A stretch of 64,000 nt of DNA from Sphingobium cyanobacteriorum (GCF_030580935.1 NZ_JAUQOM010000002.1:1-64000), one strand, 5' to 3'; shown: positions 8,601 through 17,283, counted from the first letter of the stretch. The notes: a model not told the origin generated them from the sequence alone. Numbers and translations are program-made.

Positions 8601-8988
8601 TGCATATTCTATGCAGGTCGCACCCGTTTTCCGCACTGACCTCGTTCAAAGCGGAAAGACATTCCTGTCCCTCTCTCGCTACATGCGACTTAACGCTGCC
8701 ACGCCGGATAATTTGAACAATTTCTTGGTTGCCTATCAGAAGGCGGGCGAGTTTGGCCTAGTGCCCGCGATCACCCCGGCCGGACGAGGTTTCCCGGAAC
8801 CAATGTATGATCTCATTCAGCCAAGGCGTAAGCTGGAGGTTCGCCCCGCTTGGATGATTGAAGAGAATGATCCAGACCTCTCCGTAATGCAGGACGGCGA
8901 CGATCCGTTCATTCCTGATGGTCAAATTGATCCGCCCGTTTGGCGGGCAATGGCGCAGCTAAAAAAGATGCGAAAAAGCGTTCCTTAA
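5674..8988 (+). CDS. Large protein with PD-(D/E)XK-like nuclease N-terminus and helical-repeat body; candidate defence gene
   Basis: The protein is 1104 aa. Residues 50-200 resemble Mrr-type restriction domains: an acidic helix (YEFEDFCRKIAEKE), then GGGDGKTD (83-90) and, after a spacer, FAFSAKKDW with K123, a D...xxK arrangement with Ser-Ala in place of the usual Glu/Gln. Residues about 225-720 are helical with TPR-like periodicity. The C-terminal 350 residues are unassigned. No Walker ATPase motif is seen. It stands alone, 172 bp after the polymerase and before a strong terminator, with the island's AT-rich codon use. Starts at 5725 or 5728 are also possible. Anti-phage or anti-plasmid function is inferred from architecture and location only. 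Confidence 0.6.
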   Translation: MTQHIKSSLGSIPSPREMMREKRPYLFSDSDVDRSVTLPKTNFEYHLETLTARKQEYEFEDFCRKIAEKELCPNLTIQTGPTGGGDGKTDAETYPVATEIAERWWIGTPSAGSERWAFAFSAKKDWKPKLESDIKKIAETSRAYDVVYFITNQFAADRDKAKLQDDLSKQYSFRVQILDRSWIVEKVYSNGHLAMAIDTLAIEGAQSEIIQKFGPNDAARLAELAELDKQITDASRYVDTRFQLASDCYRSAILARGLERPRSEVEARFEQAMRIADELGETLQAMRIRYNYAWTQFWWFEDLKKFLSLYDDVEERIKETTHSSDAKHLHTLWSLATSCIRNGRLKSTDIDIEQKRKNLVAILDPLAANTARPNNALEAKTYLTLMRLHESMSNRTQDGLDDCWKSLAEILEASKPLGSYPVELLESVLGELGAVIDSPEFDDVYTKLTEVISQRRSEGAAGEAHVKRAFQKLELENPYEAIRWFGRAEELLLKREYRDELTQALLGSSGAYSVVGLRWAARNRALAALDHTMQEFRESGEVEWAAWIAAKQLVWSELRLGRAPQALAAMILAKMLLSASAPAGELMEQAEEDLTLIEIAFGLLLLNLHPNQLDAIAKLHDSFEEYGLVIPGMATLFSLGQRQALRDEGYCPSEQTDQDIEDFLAGWISVPGADQMPDHTILLDQATVEFRSVVLGCSILLTSNADPISVGIAESLLGGLESFMATSDERDVMPHRETLRIVMRSGGDEIAVPEHRIVEETGASFVEVIYSLGFRQDSAEKIEKYRDWLQVVLIEIICHFAIVRDVESWLTKIAADERGFSRALVFSDMLTANSNVFGDKPPIHIADHLKADAREFAPLRTTPLIVRQVAKREVEGDPKFGTGDPSEPFTKPEDMKHSDRTVLSPIQMDLWNKAGWHGTAFMVHPQLPGPLLALHFRDADAARRIFEDWRERWGREGSDENVRISIITGVDQKEPFAYSMQVAPVFRTDLVQSGKTFLSLSRYMRLNAATPDNLNNFLVAYQKAGEFGLVPAITPAGRGFPEPMYDLIQPRRKLEVRPAWMIEENDPDLSVMQDGDDPFIPDGQIDPPVWRAMAQLKKMRKSVP

Positions 8989-9046
8989 CCAGCAACATGG
9001 ACGTTGTGGTCAGGAAATTACAAATCGGCGGCAATCACTATACCCC

Positions 9047-9071
9047 CCTCCCCTGCCAGGGAGGATTTTTT
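9047..9071 (+). terminator. Rho-independent terminator after the nuclease/TPR-like gene
   Basis: A 6-bp GC stem (CCTCCC and GGGAGG, 6-nt loop) is followed by A and six T. It lies 59 bp after the stop of the 1104-aa gene and before the cbb3 oxidase operon, so it insulates the island from the core genes. Confidence 0.7.
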
Positions 9072-9216
9072 GCGTCAGGGCGGTCGCACACCCCCTGACC
9101 TTTCGGCTTACGCACTTTCCCGTACAGACCCGCCGCCCCGCTTTTGACAGAGGACAGGCCATGAACGCGGCGCCTGTCCCAGGGCGCGCCGCACGGGCTT
9201 CATGCGGGGAATGGCC

Positions 9217-10878
9217 ATGGACAGACTGGTTTTGAGGACGGGTGGCTGGTTCGCGCTCGCGATCGTCGCTTTTGCGGCGATGATCGGGGCGCGCGACAGC
9301 GGTTTCGCCGTCCATATGGGGATCGTGAGCGCGGTCGCGCTGGGGCTGGCCGTCCATGCCATGCGCCATGCCGACTATGCCGGTTTCGCGCGCGGGCTGG
9401 TGAAGATGCCGGCGGACGAAGGGCGCTATTATGACGACGTGATCCGCTGGGGCGTGATCGCGACCGTATTCTGGGGGCTGGCCGGGTTCCTGGCGGGGCT
9501 GTACATCGCCCTGCAACTGGCCTTTCCCGCGCTGAACCTGGGCCTGGAATATACCAGCTTCGGGCGGCTGCGGCCGCTCCATACCTCGGCGGTGATCTTC
9601 GCCTTCGGCGGCAATGCGCTGATCGCGACCAGCTTCTATGTCGTGCAGCGCACCTGCCGCGCGCGGCTGTTTTCGCCCGCGCTCGCCGATTTCGTGTTCT
9701 GGGGTTATCAGCTTTTCATCGTTCTGGCCGCGACCGGCTATCTGCTGGGCGTGACCGAGGGCAAGGAATATGCCGAGCCGGAATGGTATGTCGACCTGTG
9801 GCTGACGGTCGTGTGGGTCGCCTATCTGGTCGTGTTCGGTGGCACCGTCATCAAACGGTCGGAGCCGCATATCTATGTCGCCAACTGGTTCTACCTGGCC
9901 TTCATCCTGACGGTCGCGATGCTGCACATCGTCAACAATCTGTCGATGCCGGTCAGCCTGCTGGGGTCCAAGAGCTACAGCGCCTTTGCGGGCGTGCAGG
10001 ATGCGCTGACCCAATGGTGGTATGGCCATAATGCGGTCGGCTTCTTCCTGACCGCCGGCTTCCTGGCGATGATGTATTATTTCGTGCCCAAGCAGGCGCA
10101 GCGCCCGGTCTATAGCTACCGGCTGTCGATCATCCATTTCTGGTCGCTGATCTTCCTCTATATCTGGGCGGGGCCGCACCACCTCCACTATACTGCGCTG
10201 CCCGACTGGGCGCAGACGCTGGGCATGGTCTTTTCGATCATGCTGTGGATGCCGAGCTGGGGCGGGATGATCAATGGCCTGATGACGCTGAACGGCGCCT
10301 GGGACAAGATCCGAACCGACCCGATCATCCGCATGATGGTGATGGCGCTGGCCTTTTACGGCATGAGCACCTTCGAAGGGCCGATGATGTCGATCAAGGC
10401 GGTCAACAGCCTGTCGCATTATACCGACTGGACGATCGGCCATGTGCATAGCGGCGCGCTGGGCTGGAACGGCCTCATCACCTTCGCCTGCCTCTATTAT
10501 CTGACGCCGCGCTTGTGGAAGCGGGAGCGGCTCTATTCGCTGCGGCTGGTCAACTGGCACTTCTGGCTCGCGACGTTGGGGATCGTCCTCTACGCCGCCG
10601 CCATGTGGGTCGCGGGCATCATGCAGGGGCTGATGTGGCGCGAATATGGGGCCGACGGCTACCTTGTCTATGCCTTTTCCGAAGTCGTCCGCGCGATGTG
10701 GCCGATGTACCTGATCCGTGCGGCGGGCGGTCTGCTCTATCTGTCGGGTGCGATCATCATGGCCTGGAACATCGGCAAGACGATCGCGGGCAGCCCGCTG
10801 CGCGCGGAGACGCCGATGCACGACGCCCCCCATGACGCCGGGGCCGACAAGCCCCTGCGCGCCGCCCAGCCAGCATAA
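9217..10878 (+). CDS. ccoN: Cytochrome cbb3 oxidase subunit I
   Basis: Catalytic subunit of the cbb3 (heme-copper C-type) terminal oxidase, reducing O2 to water in the inner membrane under low oxygen. About 12 transmembrane helices are evident. Metal-ligand regions are recognisable: [42 protein letters not shown] and [16 protein letters not shown]. The start at 9217 gives 553 aa and has GGGGA six bases upstream; ATGs at 9202 and 9211 lie over or before that site. First gene of ccoNOQP. I see no match to an FNR/Anr box (TTGAT-N4-ATCAA) in the 230 bp upstream, so the oxygen control expected for this operon is not evident. Confidence 0.95.
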   Translation: MDRLVLRTGGWFALAIVAFAAMIGARDSGFAVHMGIVSAVALGLAVHAMRHADYAGFARGLVKMPADEGRYYDDVIRWGVIATVFWGLAGFLAGLYIALQLAFPALNLGLEYTSFGRLRPLHTSAVIFAFGGNALIATSFYVVQRTCRARLFSPALADFVFWGYQLFIVLAATGYLLGVTEGKEYAEPEWYVDLWLTVVWVAYLVVFGGTVIKRSEPHIYVANWFYLAFILTVAMLHIVNNLSMPVSLLGSKSYSAFAGVQDALTQWWYGHNAVGFFLTAGFLAMMYYFVPKQAQRPVYSYRLSIIHFWSLIFLYIWAGPHHLHYTALPDWAQTLGMVFSIMLWMPSWGGMINGLMTLNGAWDKIRTDPIIRMMVMALAFYGMSTFEGPMMSIKAVNSLSHYTDWTIGHVHSGALGWNGLITFACLYYLTPRLWKRERLYSLRLVNWHFWLATLGIVLYAAAMWVAGIMQGLMWREYGADGYLVYAFSEVVRAMWPMYLIRAAGGLLYLSGAIIMAWNIGKTIAGSPLRAETPMHDAPHDAGADKPLRAAQPA

Positions 10879-10890
10879 GGAGACGCCATC

Positions 10891-11640
10891 ATGGCTTCCA
10901 GATTCTTCGACCATGGCAAGCTGGAGCGGAACATCTCGCTGCTGGGCCTTGCCGCCCTCGTCACCGTCGCCATCGGCGGCATCGTGGAGATCGCGCCGCT
11001 GTTCTGGATCGACAACACGATCGAGAAGGTGGAAGGGATGCGGCCTTACACTCCGCTCGAACTGGCGGGGCGCAACATCTATATCCGCGAAGGCTGCTAC
11101 AATTGTCACAGCCAGATGATCCGCCCCTTCCGTGACGAAACCGAACGCTATGGCCATTACAGCCTGGCGGCGGAGAGCATGTACGACCATCCGTTCCAAT
11201 GGGGGTCCAAGCGTACCGGGCCGGACCTGGCGCGGGTGGGCGGCCGCTATTCGGACGAATGGCATGTCCAGCATCTCAAGGACCCGCGCGCCGTGGTGCC
11301 GGAATCCATCATGCCGACCTATCCTTTCCTCGCCGAGCGCGAACTGAAAACCGGCGACATGACGGGCGACCTCACCGCGCTCAGCCATGTGGGCGTGCCG
11401 TACAGCAAGGACGATATTGCCAGCGCCAATGACGATCTGAAGGCGCAGGCCGATCCCGGTGCGGACAGCGCGGACCTCGTCAAACGCTATCCCAAGGCGC
11501 AGGCGCGCGATTTCGACGGCGATCCGGCCAGGCTGACCGAGATGGACGCGCTGGTCGCCTATCTCCAGATGATCGGCACGCTGGTCGATGTCGATGCCGC
11601 CAAGCCCCAGGAAAATGGCCGGAAGGAGGGCGGCAAATGA
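10891..11640 (+). CDS. ccoO: Cytochrome cbb3 oxidase subunit II, monoheme cytochrome c
   Basis: This 249-aa membrane-anchored c-type cytochrome passes electrons from CcoP to CcoN. One N-terminal transmembrane helix (about 16-40) is followed by the heme motif C69-Y-N-C72-H73, the CcoO-typical SQMIRPF, and the distal Met region [18 protein letters not shown] directly after the ccoN stop serves as ribosome site, and its own stop overlaps the ccoQ start. Length and motif order are normal for the family. Confidence 0.95.
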   Translation: MASRFFDHGKLERNISLLGLAALVTVAIGGIVEIAPLFWIDNTIEKVEGMRPYTPLELAGRNIYIREGCYNCHSQMIRPFRDETERYGHYSLAAESMYDHPFQWGSKRTGPDLARVGGRYSDEWHVQHLKDPRAVVPESIMPTYPFLAERELKTGDMTGDLTALSHVGVPYSKDDIASANDDLKAQADPGADSADLVKRYPKAQARDFDGDPARLTEMDALVAYLQMIGTLVDVDAAKPQENGRKEGGK

Positions 11641-11810
11641 GCTATGACGCGCTGCGCCATTTCGCCGACAGCTGGGGGCTGGTCTTCATGGGGGCGAGCT
11701 ACATCGTCCTTGTCGGCTGGCACTTCCTGCCGCGCGGCCGCCGCCAGAGCCGCGACGCCGCCACGATGATCTTCACGGATACAGACAGCATGGAGGCCGA
11801 CCATGGCTGA
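11637..11810 (+). CDS. ccoQ: Cytochrome cbb3 oxidase small subunit CcoQ
   Basis: A 57-aa frame with one transmembrane helix ([20 protein letters not shown]) followed by a basic RGRRQSR segment, the layout of CcoQ/FixQ, which stabilises the oxidase complex. It begins with an ATGA overlap on ccoO and ends inside the ccoP start region (ATGGCTGA), so it is translationally coupled on both sides. Identification rests on position and topology, since CcoQ sequences are poorly conserved. Confidence 0.85.
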   Translation: MSYDALRHFADSWGLVFMGASYIVLVGWHFLPRGRRQSRDAATMIFTDTDSMEADHG

Positions 11811-12717
11811 CGGACAGGACAGGAAAATCGATGCCGCGACCGGCACCGAACTCAAGGGGCATGAATGGGACGGCATCGCCGAACTGGATACGCCGCTGCC
11901 GCGCTGGTGGTTGTGGACCTTCTATGCGACGATCCTGTTCGCGGTCGGCTATGTCGTCGCCTATCCGGCGATCCCGATGCTGAACGATTATACGCGGGGC
12001 ATGCTGGGCTGGTCCAGCCGGGGGGCGCTGGACAAGGAGCTGGCCGCGCGCGCCGCGCAGATCGCGCCGATCCACCGGGCCATCGCCGCCACGCCGATCA
12101 TTGACCTGCCCGCCAGGCCGCACCTGATGCAGGCGGCGGTCGAGGGCGGACGCGCCGCGTTCAAGGTCCATTGCGTCCAGTGCCATGGATCGGGCGCGGC
12201 GGGGGCGAAGGGCTATCCCAACCTTAATGACGACGACTGGCTGTGGGGCGGCGACCTCGCCACGATCGAAAAGACGATCATCGACGGCGTGCGCAATCCC
12301 GGCCATGACGCGACCCGCCTGTCGATCATGCCCGCCTTCGGCCGCGACCAGTTGCTGACCGCCGCGCAGGTGGATGATGTGGTCGCCCATGTCCGCACCA
12401 TCAGCCGGCAGGACAAGCCCAGCGCCGCGTCGCAGCGGGGCGGCAAGCTGTTCGCCGACAATTGCACGGTCTGCCATGGCGCGGATGGCAAGGGGACACG
12501 CGCCCTGGGCGCGCCCAACCTGACCGACGGTATCTGGCTCTATGGCGGGGACACGGACACGATCCGCGCCAGCGTGTGGAACAGTCGCCAGGGCGTGATG
12601 CCGCGCTGGGACGACAAGCTGGACACGGCCACGATACGGATGCTGGCGGCCTATGTGCACAGCCTGGGCGGCGGCGAAGCGACACCGACAGCGGATGCGG
12701 GCAATGCGGCGGAGTGA
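11803..12717 (+). CDS. ccoP: Cytochrome cbb3 oxidase subunit III, diheme cytochrome c
   Basis: This 304-aa protein is the electron entry subunit. A membrane segment (34-55) is followed by two periplasmic cytochrome c domains with C124-V-Q-C127-H128 and C221-T-V-C224-H225. The tryptophan/glycine repeats DWLWGG and GIWLYGG are typical of CcoP, and SIMPAFG and GVMPRWD supply the distal Met ligands. It overlaps ccoQ by 8 bp. The N-terminal WDGIAELDTPLPRWWLW is a family hallmark. Confidence 0.95.
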   Translation: MADGQDRKIDAATGTELKGHEWDGIAELDTPLPRWWLWTFYATILFAVGYVVAYPAIPMLNDYTRGMLGWSSRGALDKELAARAAQIAPIHRAIAATPIIDLPARPHLMQAAVEGGRAAFKVHCVQCHGSGAAGAKGYPNLNDDDWLWGGDLATIEKTIIDGVRNPGHDATRLSIMPAFGRDQLLTAAQVDDVVAHVRTISRQDKPSAASQRGGKLFADNCTVCHGADGKGTRALGAPNLTDGIWLYGGDTDTIRASVWNSRQGVMPRWDDKLDTATIRMLAAYVHSLGGGEATPTADAGNAAE

Positions 12718-12729
12718 GCCCGTCCAAAG

Positions 12730-12750
12730 CCTCTCCTGCAAGGGGAGAGG
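12730..12750 (+). promoter_or_regulatory. Hairpin overlapping the ribosome site of ccoG
   Basis: A 7-bp stem (CCTCTCC and GGAGAGG, 7-nt loop) fills the short gap between ccoP and ccoG. Its right arm is the only purine-rich sequence suitable as ribosome site for ccoG, ending nine bases before the ATG at 12760. The same CCTCTCC/GGAGAGG core occurs in the palindromes around 27.5-27.9 kb, so it may be a REP-like repeat that also damps ccoG translation. Confidence 0.5.
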
Positions 12751-12759
12751 ATCGGCGCC

Positions 12760-14193
12760 ATGCTGATGCCGGCCGATCCTCCGTCGCTCTACGAAAAGCG
12801 CAAGGGCGTCTATCCCAAGGCGGTCGACGGATTCTACCGCCGCCTGAAATGGGCGATCATGGCGGTGACGCTGGCGATCTACTGGGGCACGCCCTGGTTT
12901 CGCTGGGATCGCGGGCCTTATGCGCCCGATCAGGCGGTGCTGGTCGATCTGGCGCACCGGCGCTTCTACATGTTCGCGATCGAAATCTGGCCGCATGAAT
13001 TTTATTATGTCGCGGGCCTGCTCATCATGGCGGGGATCGGGCTGTTCCTGGTCACGTCGGCGGTGGGGCGCGCCTGGTGCGGCTATGCCTGCCCGCAGAC
13101 GGTGTGGACCGACCTGTTCCAGCATGTCGAGCGCTTCGTCGATGGCGACCGCAATGCGCAGGTCCGGCTGGCGAAGGCACCCTGGACCCTGGCCAAGCTT
13201 GGGCGGCGGGCTGCCAAATGGAGCCTGTGGCTGGCCATCGCCTTCCTGACCGGGGGCGCCTGGATATTCTACTTCGCCGATGCGCCGACATTGCAGCGGG
13301 ATTTCTGGAGCGGCACGGCCGCGCCGGTCGCCTATGCGACCACCGCGCTGCTGACCGCCACGACCTTCCTGCTGGGCGGGTTCATGCGGGAACAGGTGTG
13401 CATCTACATGTGCCCCTGGCCGCGCATCCAGACCGCCATGCTGGACGAAAAATCGCTGGTCGTGACCTACAAGGCGTGGCGCGGCGAACAGCGCGGCAGC
13501 CTGAAGAAGGCGCAGGCGCATCCGGCCGAATTTGGCGACTGCATTGATTGCAACCAGTGCGTCGCCGTGTGCCCGACCGGCATCGACATACGCGAAGGGC
13601 CGCAGATCGGCTGCATCACCTGCGCGCTGTGCATCGACGCATGTGACGCGGTGATGGCGCAGGTCGGCCGGCCGCGCGGATTGATCGACTATTGCACGCA
13701 GGAGGATGCAGACGCGGAACAGAAGGGGGCACCGCCGCGACCGGCGCTGAGCGCACTGCTGCACCCGCGCACCATCGCCTATCTAACGGTTTGGAGCGCC
13801 ATCGGCGCGGCGATGCTGTTCGCGCTGGGCGCGCGCACCCGGATCGACATCGCCGCGCAGCAGGATCGCAACCCCATCTTCGTGCGCCTGTCCGACGGCG
13901 CGATCCGCAACGCCTATATGGTCAAGGTCCGCAATATGGAGGCGCGGCCACGGCCGGTGACGGTCGCGGTCGACGGGCTGGCTGGCGCAAGCCTGTGGAC
14001 CGACGCCATGGCGCGCGAACAGGCCGGGCCGTCCGTCACGGCGACCGTGCCGGCCGACAGCGTGGCGAAGCTGCGCATCTTCATCGCCGCCCCGGCCGCC
14101 GGGCCTTCGCGGCAGGATTTCGCCTTCACCCTGACCGCCAATGACCGCGAGGGCGGCGGCGACCATGAACCCGCCCGTTTCGAAAGGCCCTGA
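12760..14193 (+). CDS. ccoG: cbb3 oxidase accessory iron-sulfur protein CcoG (FixG/RdxA family)
   Basis: This 477-aa inner-membrane protein with two [4Fe-4S] clusters is thought to reduce Cu(II) for cbb3 oxidase assembly. The ferredoxin-like part carries C261-x2-C264-x2-C267-x3-C271-P and C285-x2-C288-x2-C291-x3-C295. Upstream are the membrane motifs AWCGYACPQTVWTDLF (106-120) and CIYMCPWPRIQ. The C-terminal 100 residues form a periplasmic Ig-like domain. It starts the assembly operon ccoGHIS, 42 bp after ccoP. Confidence 0.95.
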   Translation: MLMPADPPSLYEKRKGVYPKAVDGFYRRLKWAIMAVTLAIYWGTPWFRWDRGPYAPDQAVLVDLAHRRFYMFAIEIWPHEFYYVAGLLIMAGIGLFLVTSAVGRAWCGYACPQTVWTDLFQHVERFVDGDRNAQVRLAKAPWTLAKLGRRAAKWSLWLAIAFLTGGAWIFYFADAPTLQRDFWSGTAAPVAYATTALLTATTFLLGGFMREQVCIYMCPWPRIQTAMLDEKSLVVTYKAWRGEQRGSLKKAQAHPAEFGDCIDCNQCVAVCPTGIDIREGPQIGCITCALCIDACDAVMAQVGRPRGLIDYCTQEDADAEQKGAPPRPALSALLHPRTIAYLTVWSAIGAAMLFALGARTRIDIAAQQDRNPIFVRLSDGAIRNAYMVKVRNMEARPRPVTVAVDGLAGASLWTDAMAREQAGPSVTATVPADSVAKLRIFIAAPAAGPSRQDFAFTLTANDREGGGDHEPARFERP

Positions 14194-14666
14194 TGATGGA
14201 CAAGCCCGCCATGCAGACACGATGCTTCACCGGCTGGCACATGACCGGCATCCTGGTCGCCTTCTTCGCGGTGGTGATCGCCGTCAACATGGTGATGGCG
14301 ACCATCGCCGTGCGCTCCTTCGGCGGCACGGTGGTCGACAACAGCTATGTCGAGAGCCAGAAATTCAACCTCTATCTGGCGCAGGCGCGGGCGCAGGACC
14401 GGCTGGGCCGGACCGACAGGGTGACGCTGGACGCGGGGCGGCATGTGCGGCTGGTGCTGAAGGATGGCGCGGGGGTGGCGATAAGCGGCGCGCGCGTCGC
14501 TGCGGTGGCCGAGCATCCGCTGGGTCGTGCACCCGACATTGCGCTGCGTTTCGATGAAGCTGCGCCCGGCGCCTATGCCAGCGACCGCGCGCTGCCGGCC
14601 GGGCGCTGGCAGGTGCGGATCACGGTCGATCATGGCGCGCAGCATCTGCTGCGGGAGGTGATGTGA
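14193..14666 (+). CDS. ccoH: cbb3 oxidase assembly protein CcoH/FixH
   Basis: FixH family, 157 aa: a single N-terminal transmembrane helix after a TGWHMTGILVAFFAVVIAVN start, then a periplasmic beta domain. It is needed for cbb3 oxidase stability. The motif VDNSYVESQKFN is typical. The start overlaps the ccoG stop (TGATG), with a second in-frame ATG three bases later; its stop overlaps the ccoI start. Confidence 0.9.
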   Translation: MMDKPAMQTRCFTGWHMTGILVAFFAVVIAVNMVMATIAVRSFGGTVVDNSYVESQKFNLYLAQARAQDRLGRTDRVTLDAGRHVRLVLKDGAGVAISGARVAAVAEHPLGRAPDIALRFDEAAPGAYASDRALPAGRWQVRITVDHGAQHLLREVM

Positions 14667-16798
14667 TGGCCACCCAACCCCTGTTCGAGACAGCGAGTGG
14701 AACAGCCGCAGAGACGGTCGAAAGCCTGTTCGCCGTGCCCGCGATCCATTGCGCGGGCTGCATGGCGAAGATCGAGAACGGCCTTGCCGCCGTGCCGGGG
14801 ATAGAGCGCGCGCGGGTCAACATGACGGCCAGGCGAGTCGCGATCCGCCATGATCCGGCGATCGAGCCGCCCGCGCTCAAGGCCGCGATCGTCGCGCTGG
14901 GGTTCGAGGCGGAGGCGCTGGCCGACCCCGGCATCGATGTCGCGGCGGCGGAAAATCGCGCGCTGATCCGCGCGCTGGCGGTGGCGGGCTTTGCCGCGAT
15001 GAACATCATGCTGCTGTCAGTGTCGATCTGGTCCGGGGCGGATGGGGCGACGCGGCAGATGTTCCACTGGCTGTCCGCCCTGATCGCGCTGCCCACGGTC
15101 GCCTATGCCGGCCAGCCCTTCTTCCGTTCCGCCTTTGCCGCGGTGCGGCAGCGGCGCACCAACATGGACGTGCCGATCAGCATCGGCGTGCTGCTGACGA
15201 CGGGGATGAGCTTGTATGAAACGCTGACCGGCGGCGACCATGCCTGGTTCGACGGAGCGGTGATGCTGCTCTTCTTCCTGCTCGCGGGCCGTTGCCTCGA
15301 CAGCATGATGCGCAGCCGCGCGCGCGCCGGGGTGGCGGCGCTGCTGAAGCAGACGGCACCGGGGGCGCTGGTTCTGGGCGAGGATGGCCGCAGCCGCTGG
15401 GTCAAGGCCGCTGCGTTGCGGCCGGACATGGTGATGCTGGTTGCGGCAGGCGAGCGGCTGGCGGCGGACGGGTACGTGGTCGAGGGGACGAGCGGCCTCG
15501 ACATCGCGTTCCTGACCGGGGAAAGCGCACCCGTCCGTGTCGGTCCGGGGGATAGCGTGCAGGCGGGCGCGATGAATGTCGACGGGCCGATCCGCGTCGT
15601 GGTAACGGCGGCGGGGCCGGACACGGTGATCGCCGACATTGCCCGGCTGATGGAACAGGCGGGGCAGGGCAAGTCGCGCTATGTGCGCCTGGCCGACCGG
15701 GCGGCGCGGCTGTACGCGCCCTGCGTCCATGCGCTGGCGGCGCTGTCCTTCGCCGGATGGATGATCGCCGGGGCGGGCGCGCATCAGGCGTTGCTGATCG
15801 CGGTGGCGGTGCTGCTGATCACCTGTCCCTGCGCGCTGGGGCTGGCAGTGCCGGCGGCGCAGGTCGTCGCGTGCGGCGCGCTGATGCGGCGCGGCGTGCT
15901 GGTCAAGGATGGCTCCGCGCTGGAACGGCTGGCCGAGATTGACGAGGTGCTGTTCGACAAGACGGGCACGCTGACGCTGGGGCGTCCGGTGCCGCGCGAT
16001 CTGGACGGGCTGGGAGACGAGGATCGTGCCATCCTGCTGGCGCTGGCGCGGGTCAGTCGCCATCCGCTGAGCAATGCGGTGCGACAGGCGCTGGACGGAA
16101 TCGAGGCGGCGCCGATCGAGGATGCGCGCGAGATAGCGGGAGAGGGCGTGTTCGCCTGCTTCCGGGGTGAAGCGGTGTCGCTCGCCCGGCCACGCAGCCT
16201 GATCACCCTGTTCGACCTGGCGAGCGAATATCGACGGGGTGAGGCGGCGACGTTGCTGCGCTTTGCCGATGCGCTGCGCCCCGATGCGGTGCAGGTGGTG
16301 GCGGATCTGAAACGGGCCGGCCTTCAGACGCTGATCGCCAGTGGCGATCGTCCCAAAGCCCTGGAAGAGATCGCCCGCGTGACCGGCAGCACCGCGATCG
16401 GCCGTCTGCGCCCGGCCGACAAGCTGGCGCTGATCGAACGGTTGAAGCGCCGGGGGCAGAAAATACTGATGGTCGGCGACGGCCTGAATGACGGACCGGC
16501 GCTGGCGGCGGGCCATGCCAGCATGGCGCCCGCTTCCGCCAGCGACGCCAGCCAGTTGACGGCCGACGCGGTGTTCCTGGGCGACCGGCTGGCGCCCATC
16601 GTCGTCACCCTGCGGGTCGCGCGGCGCACGGTGCGGGTGGTGAAGCAGAATTTCGCCCTCGCCATCGGCTATAATGTGCTGGCGGTGCCGCTGGCGATCG
16701 CGGGTCAGGTAACGCCGCTGGTGGCGGCGGTGGCCATGTCCTTGTCCTCGCTGATCGTCGTCGCCAATGCGCTGCGGCTGAACGGGAGCGCCCGATGA
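14663..16798 (+). CDS. ccoI: Copper-transporting P1B-type ATPase CcoI/FixI
   Basis: This 711-aa ATPase exports Cu(I) for insertion into the cbb3 oxidase. Domains in order: heavy-metal-associated domain with C30-AG-C33, membrane segments, actuator TGES (285-288), channel motif C388-P-C390, phosphorylation site D432-KTGT, and hinge GDGLNDGPAL near the end. All catalytic motifs are intact. Coupled by overlap to ccoH and ccoS. The short N-terminus with one metal domain and the operon position favour CcoI over CopA. Confidence 0.95.
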   Translation: MMATQPLFETASGTAAETVESLFAVPAIHCAGCMAKIENGLAAVPGIERARVNMTARRVAIRHDPAIEPPALKAAIVALGFEAEALADPGIDVAAAENRALIRALAVAGFAAMNIMLLSVSIWSGADGATRQMFHWLSALIALPTVAYAGQPFFRSAFAAVRQRRTNMDVPISIGVLLTTGMSLYETLTGGDHAWFDGAVMLLFFLLAGRCLDSMMRSRARAGVAALLKQTAPGALVLGEDGRSRWVKAAALRPDMVMLVAAGERLAADGYVVEGTSGLDIAFLTGESAPVRVGPGDSVQAGAMNVDGPIRVVVTAAGPDTVIADIARLMEQAGQGKSRYVRLADRAARLYAPCVHALAALSFAGWMIAGAGAHQALLIAVAVLLITCPCALGLAVPAAQVVACGALMRRGVLVKDGSALERLAEIDEVLFDKTGTLTLGRPVPRDLDGLGDEDRAILLALARVSRHPLSNAVRQALDGIEAAPIEDAREIAGEGVFACFRGEAVSLARPRSLITLFDLASEYRRGEAATLLRFADALRPDAVQVVADLKRAGLQTLIASGDRPKALEEIARVTGSTAIGRLRPADKLALIERLKRRGQKILMVGDGLNDGPALAAGHASMAPASASDASQLTADAVFLGDRLAPIVVTLRVARRTVRVVKQNFALAIGYNVLAVPLAIAGQVTPLVAAVAMSLSSLIVVANALRLNGSAR

Positions 16799-16941
16799 CC
16801 GGCCTTGTCCTGCTGATCCCGATCGCGCTGCTGTGCGGGCTGGTGGCGCTCGTCGCTTTCTTCCTGGCGCTGCGCAACGGGCAATATGACGACATGGACG
16901 GCGCGGCGATGCGCGTGCTGGCGGACGACGACGCGCCCTGA
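16795..16941 (+). CDS. ccoS: cbb3 oxidase maturation protein CcoS
   Basis: A 48-aa protein with one transmembrane helix (VLLIPIALLCGLVALVAFFL), then the conserved NGQYDDMDGAAMRVL and an acidic tail, the pattern of CcoS/FixS, which is needed for cofactor insertion into CcoN. It begins with an ATGA overlap on ccoI and closes the operon. Confidence 0.9.
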   Translation: MTGLVLLIPIALLCGLVALVAFFLALRNGQYDDMDGAAMRVLADDDAP

Positions 16942-17040
16942 GCGATCAAGCTTTTCTGTGCCTGCACTGAGCATTGCTTGTAGGACGATTCTCTATAGGA
17001 TCGATAGATAAGCCGCGTGAGTCGGTGTGTCGGAGGGCCT

Positions 17041-17208
17041 ATGCAGGATCAGCAGGATCGGGGACTATTTGATCGGTGGCGGACGCGACTGGCACAGGCG
17101 CTGCTGCGCGAGCCATCCGTGGTGCTGATCGAACGTGATGCCGACGCCCTGTTTTCGAGGATCGAAGCGGATGAGGCTTTGCGGCCTGCTTGCGAAACGG
17201 TGTGTTGA
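17041..17208 (+). CDS. Small hypothetical protein
   Basis: A 55-aa hydrophilic frame (MQDQQDRGLFDRWRTRLAQA...) starting after a good GGAGGG site at 17032-17037. No signal peptide or membrane segment, no recognised domain; predicted mostly helical. It sits between ccoS and the nitroreductase with about 100 bp of untranslated sequence before it. Start signal and codon usage support a real gene, but no function can be assigned. Confidence 0.45.
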   Translation: MQDQQDRGLFDRWRTRLAQALLREPSVVLIERDADALFSRIEADEALRPACETVC

Positions 17209-17283
17209 CGCCCACGCCCTTCGCATCGGCGCGCGCTGTCCTATATCGACACTGATCCTTCCATATCCCTTGCAGGAGATTTC

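Noticed and set aside
8989..9216. FNR/Anr box upstream of ccoN
   Set aside because: No TTGAT-N4-ATCAA or close variant found, although one is expected for cbb3 operons.
9010..16516. Very long antisense reading frames opposite the cco genes (for example 792 aa at 9010-11388, 663 aa at 11773-13764)
   Set aside because: They mirror the codon structure of well-identified high-GC genes, are rich in Arg, His and Gln in a way typical of shadow frames, and match no family.
16942..17040. Sigma-70 promoter before the 55-aa gene (TTGCTT and TATAGG)
   Set aside because: Spacing is only 14 bp between the boxes, too short to be convincing.
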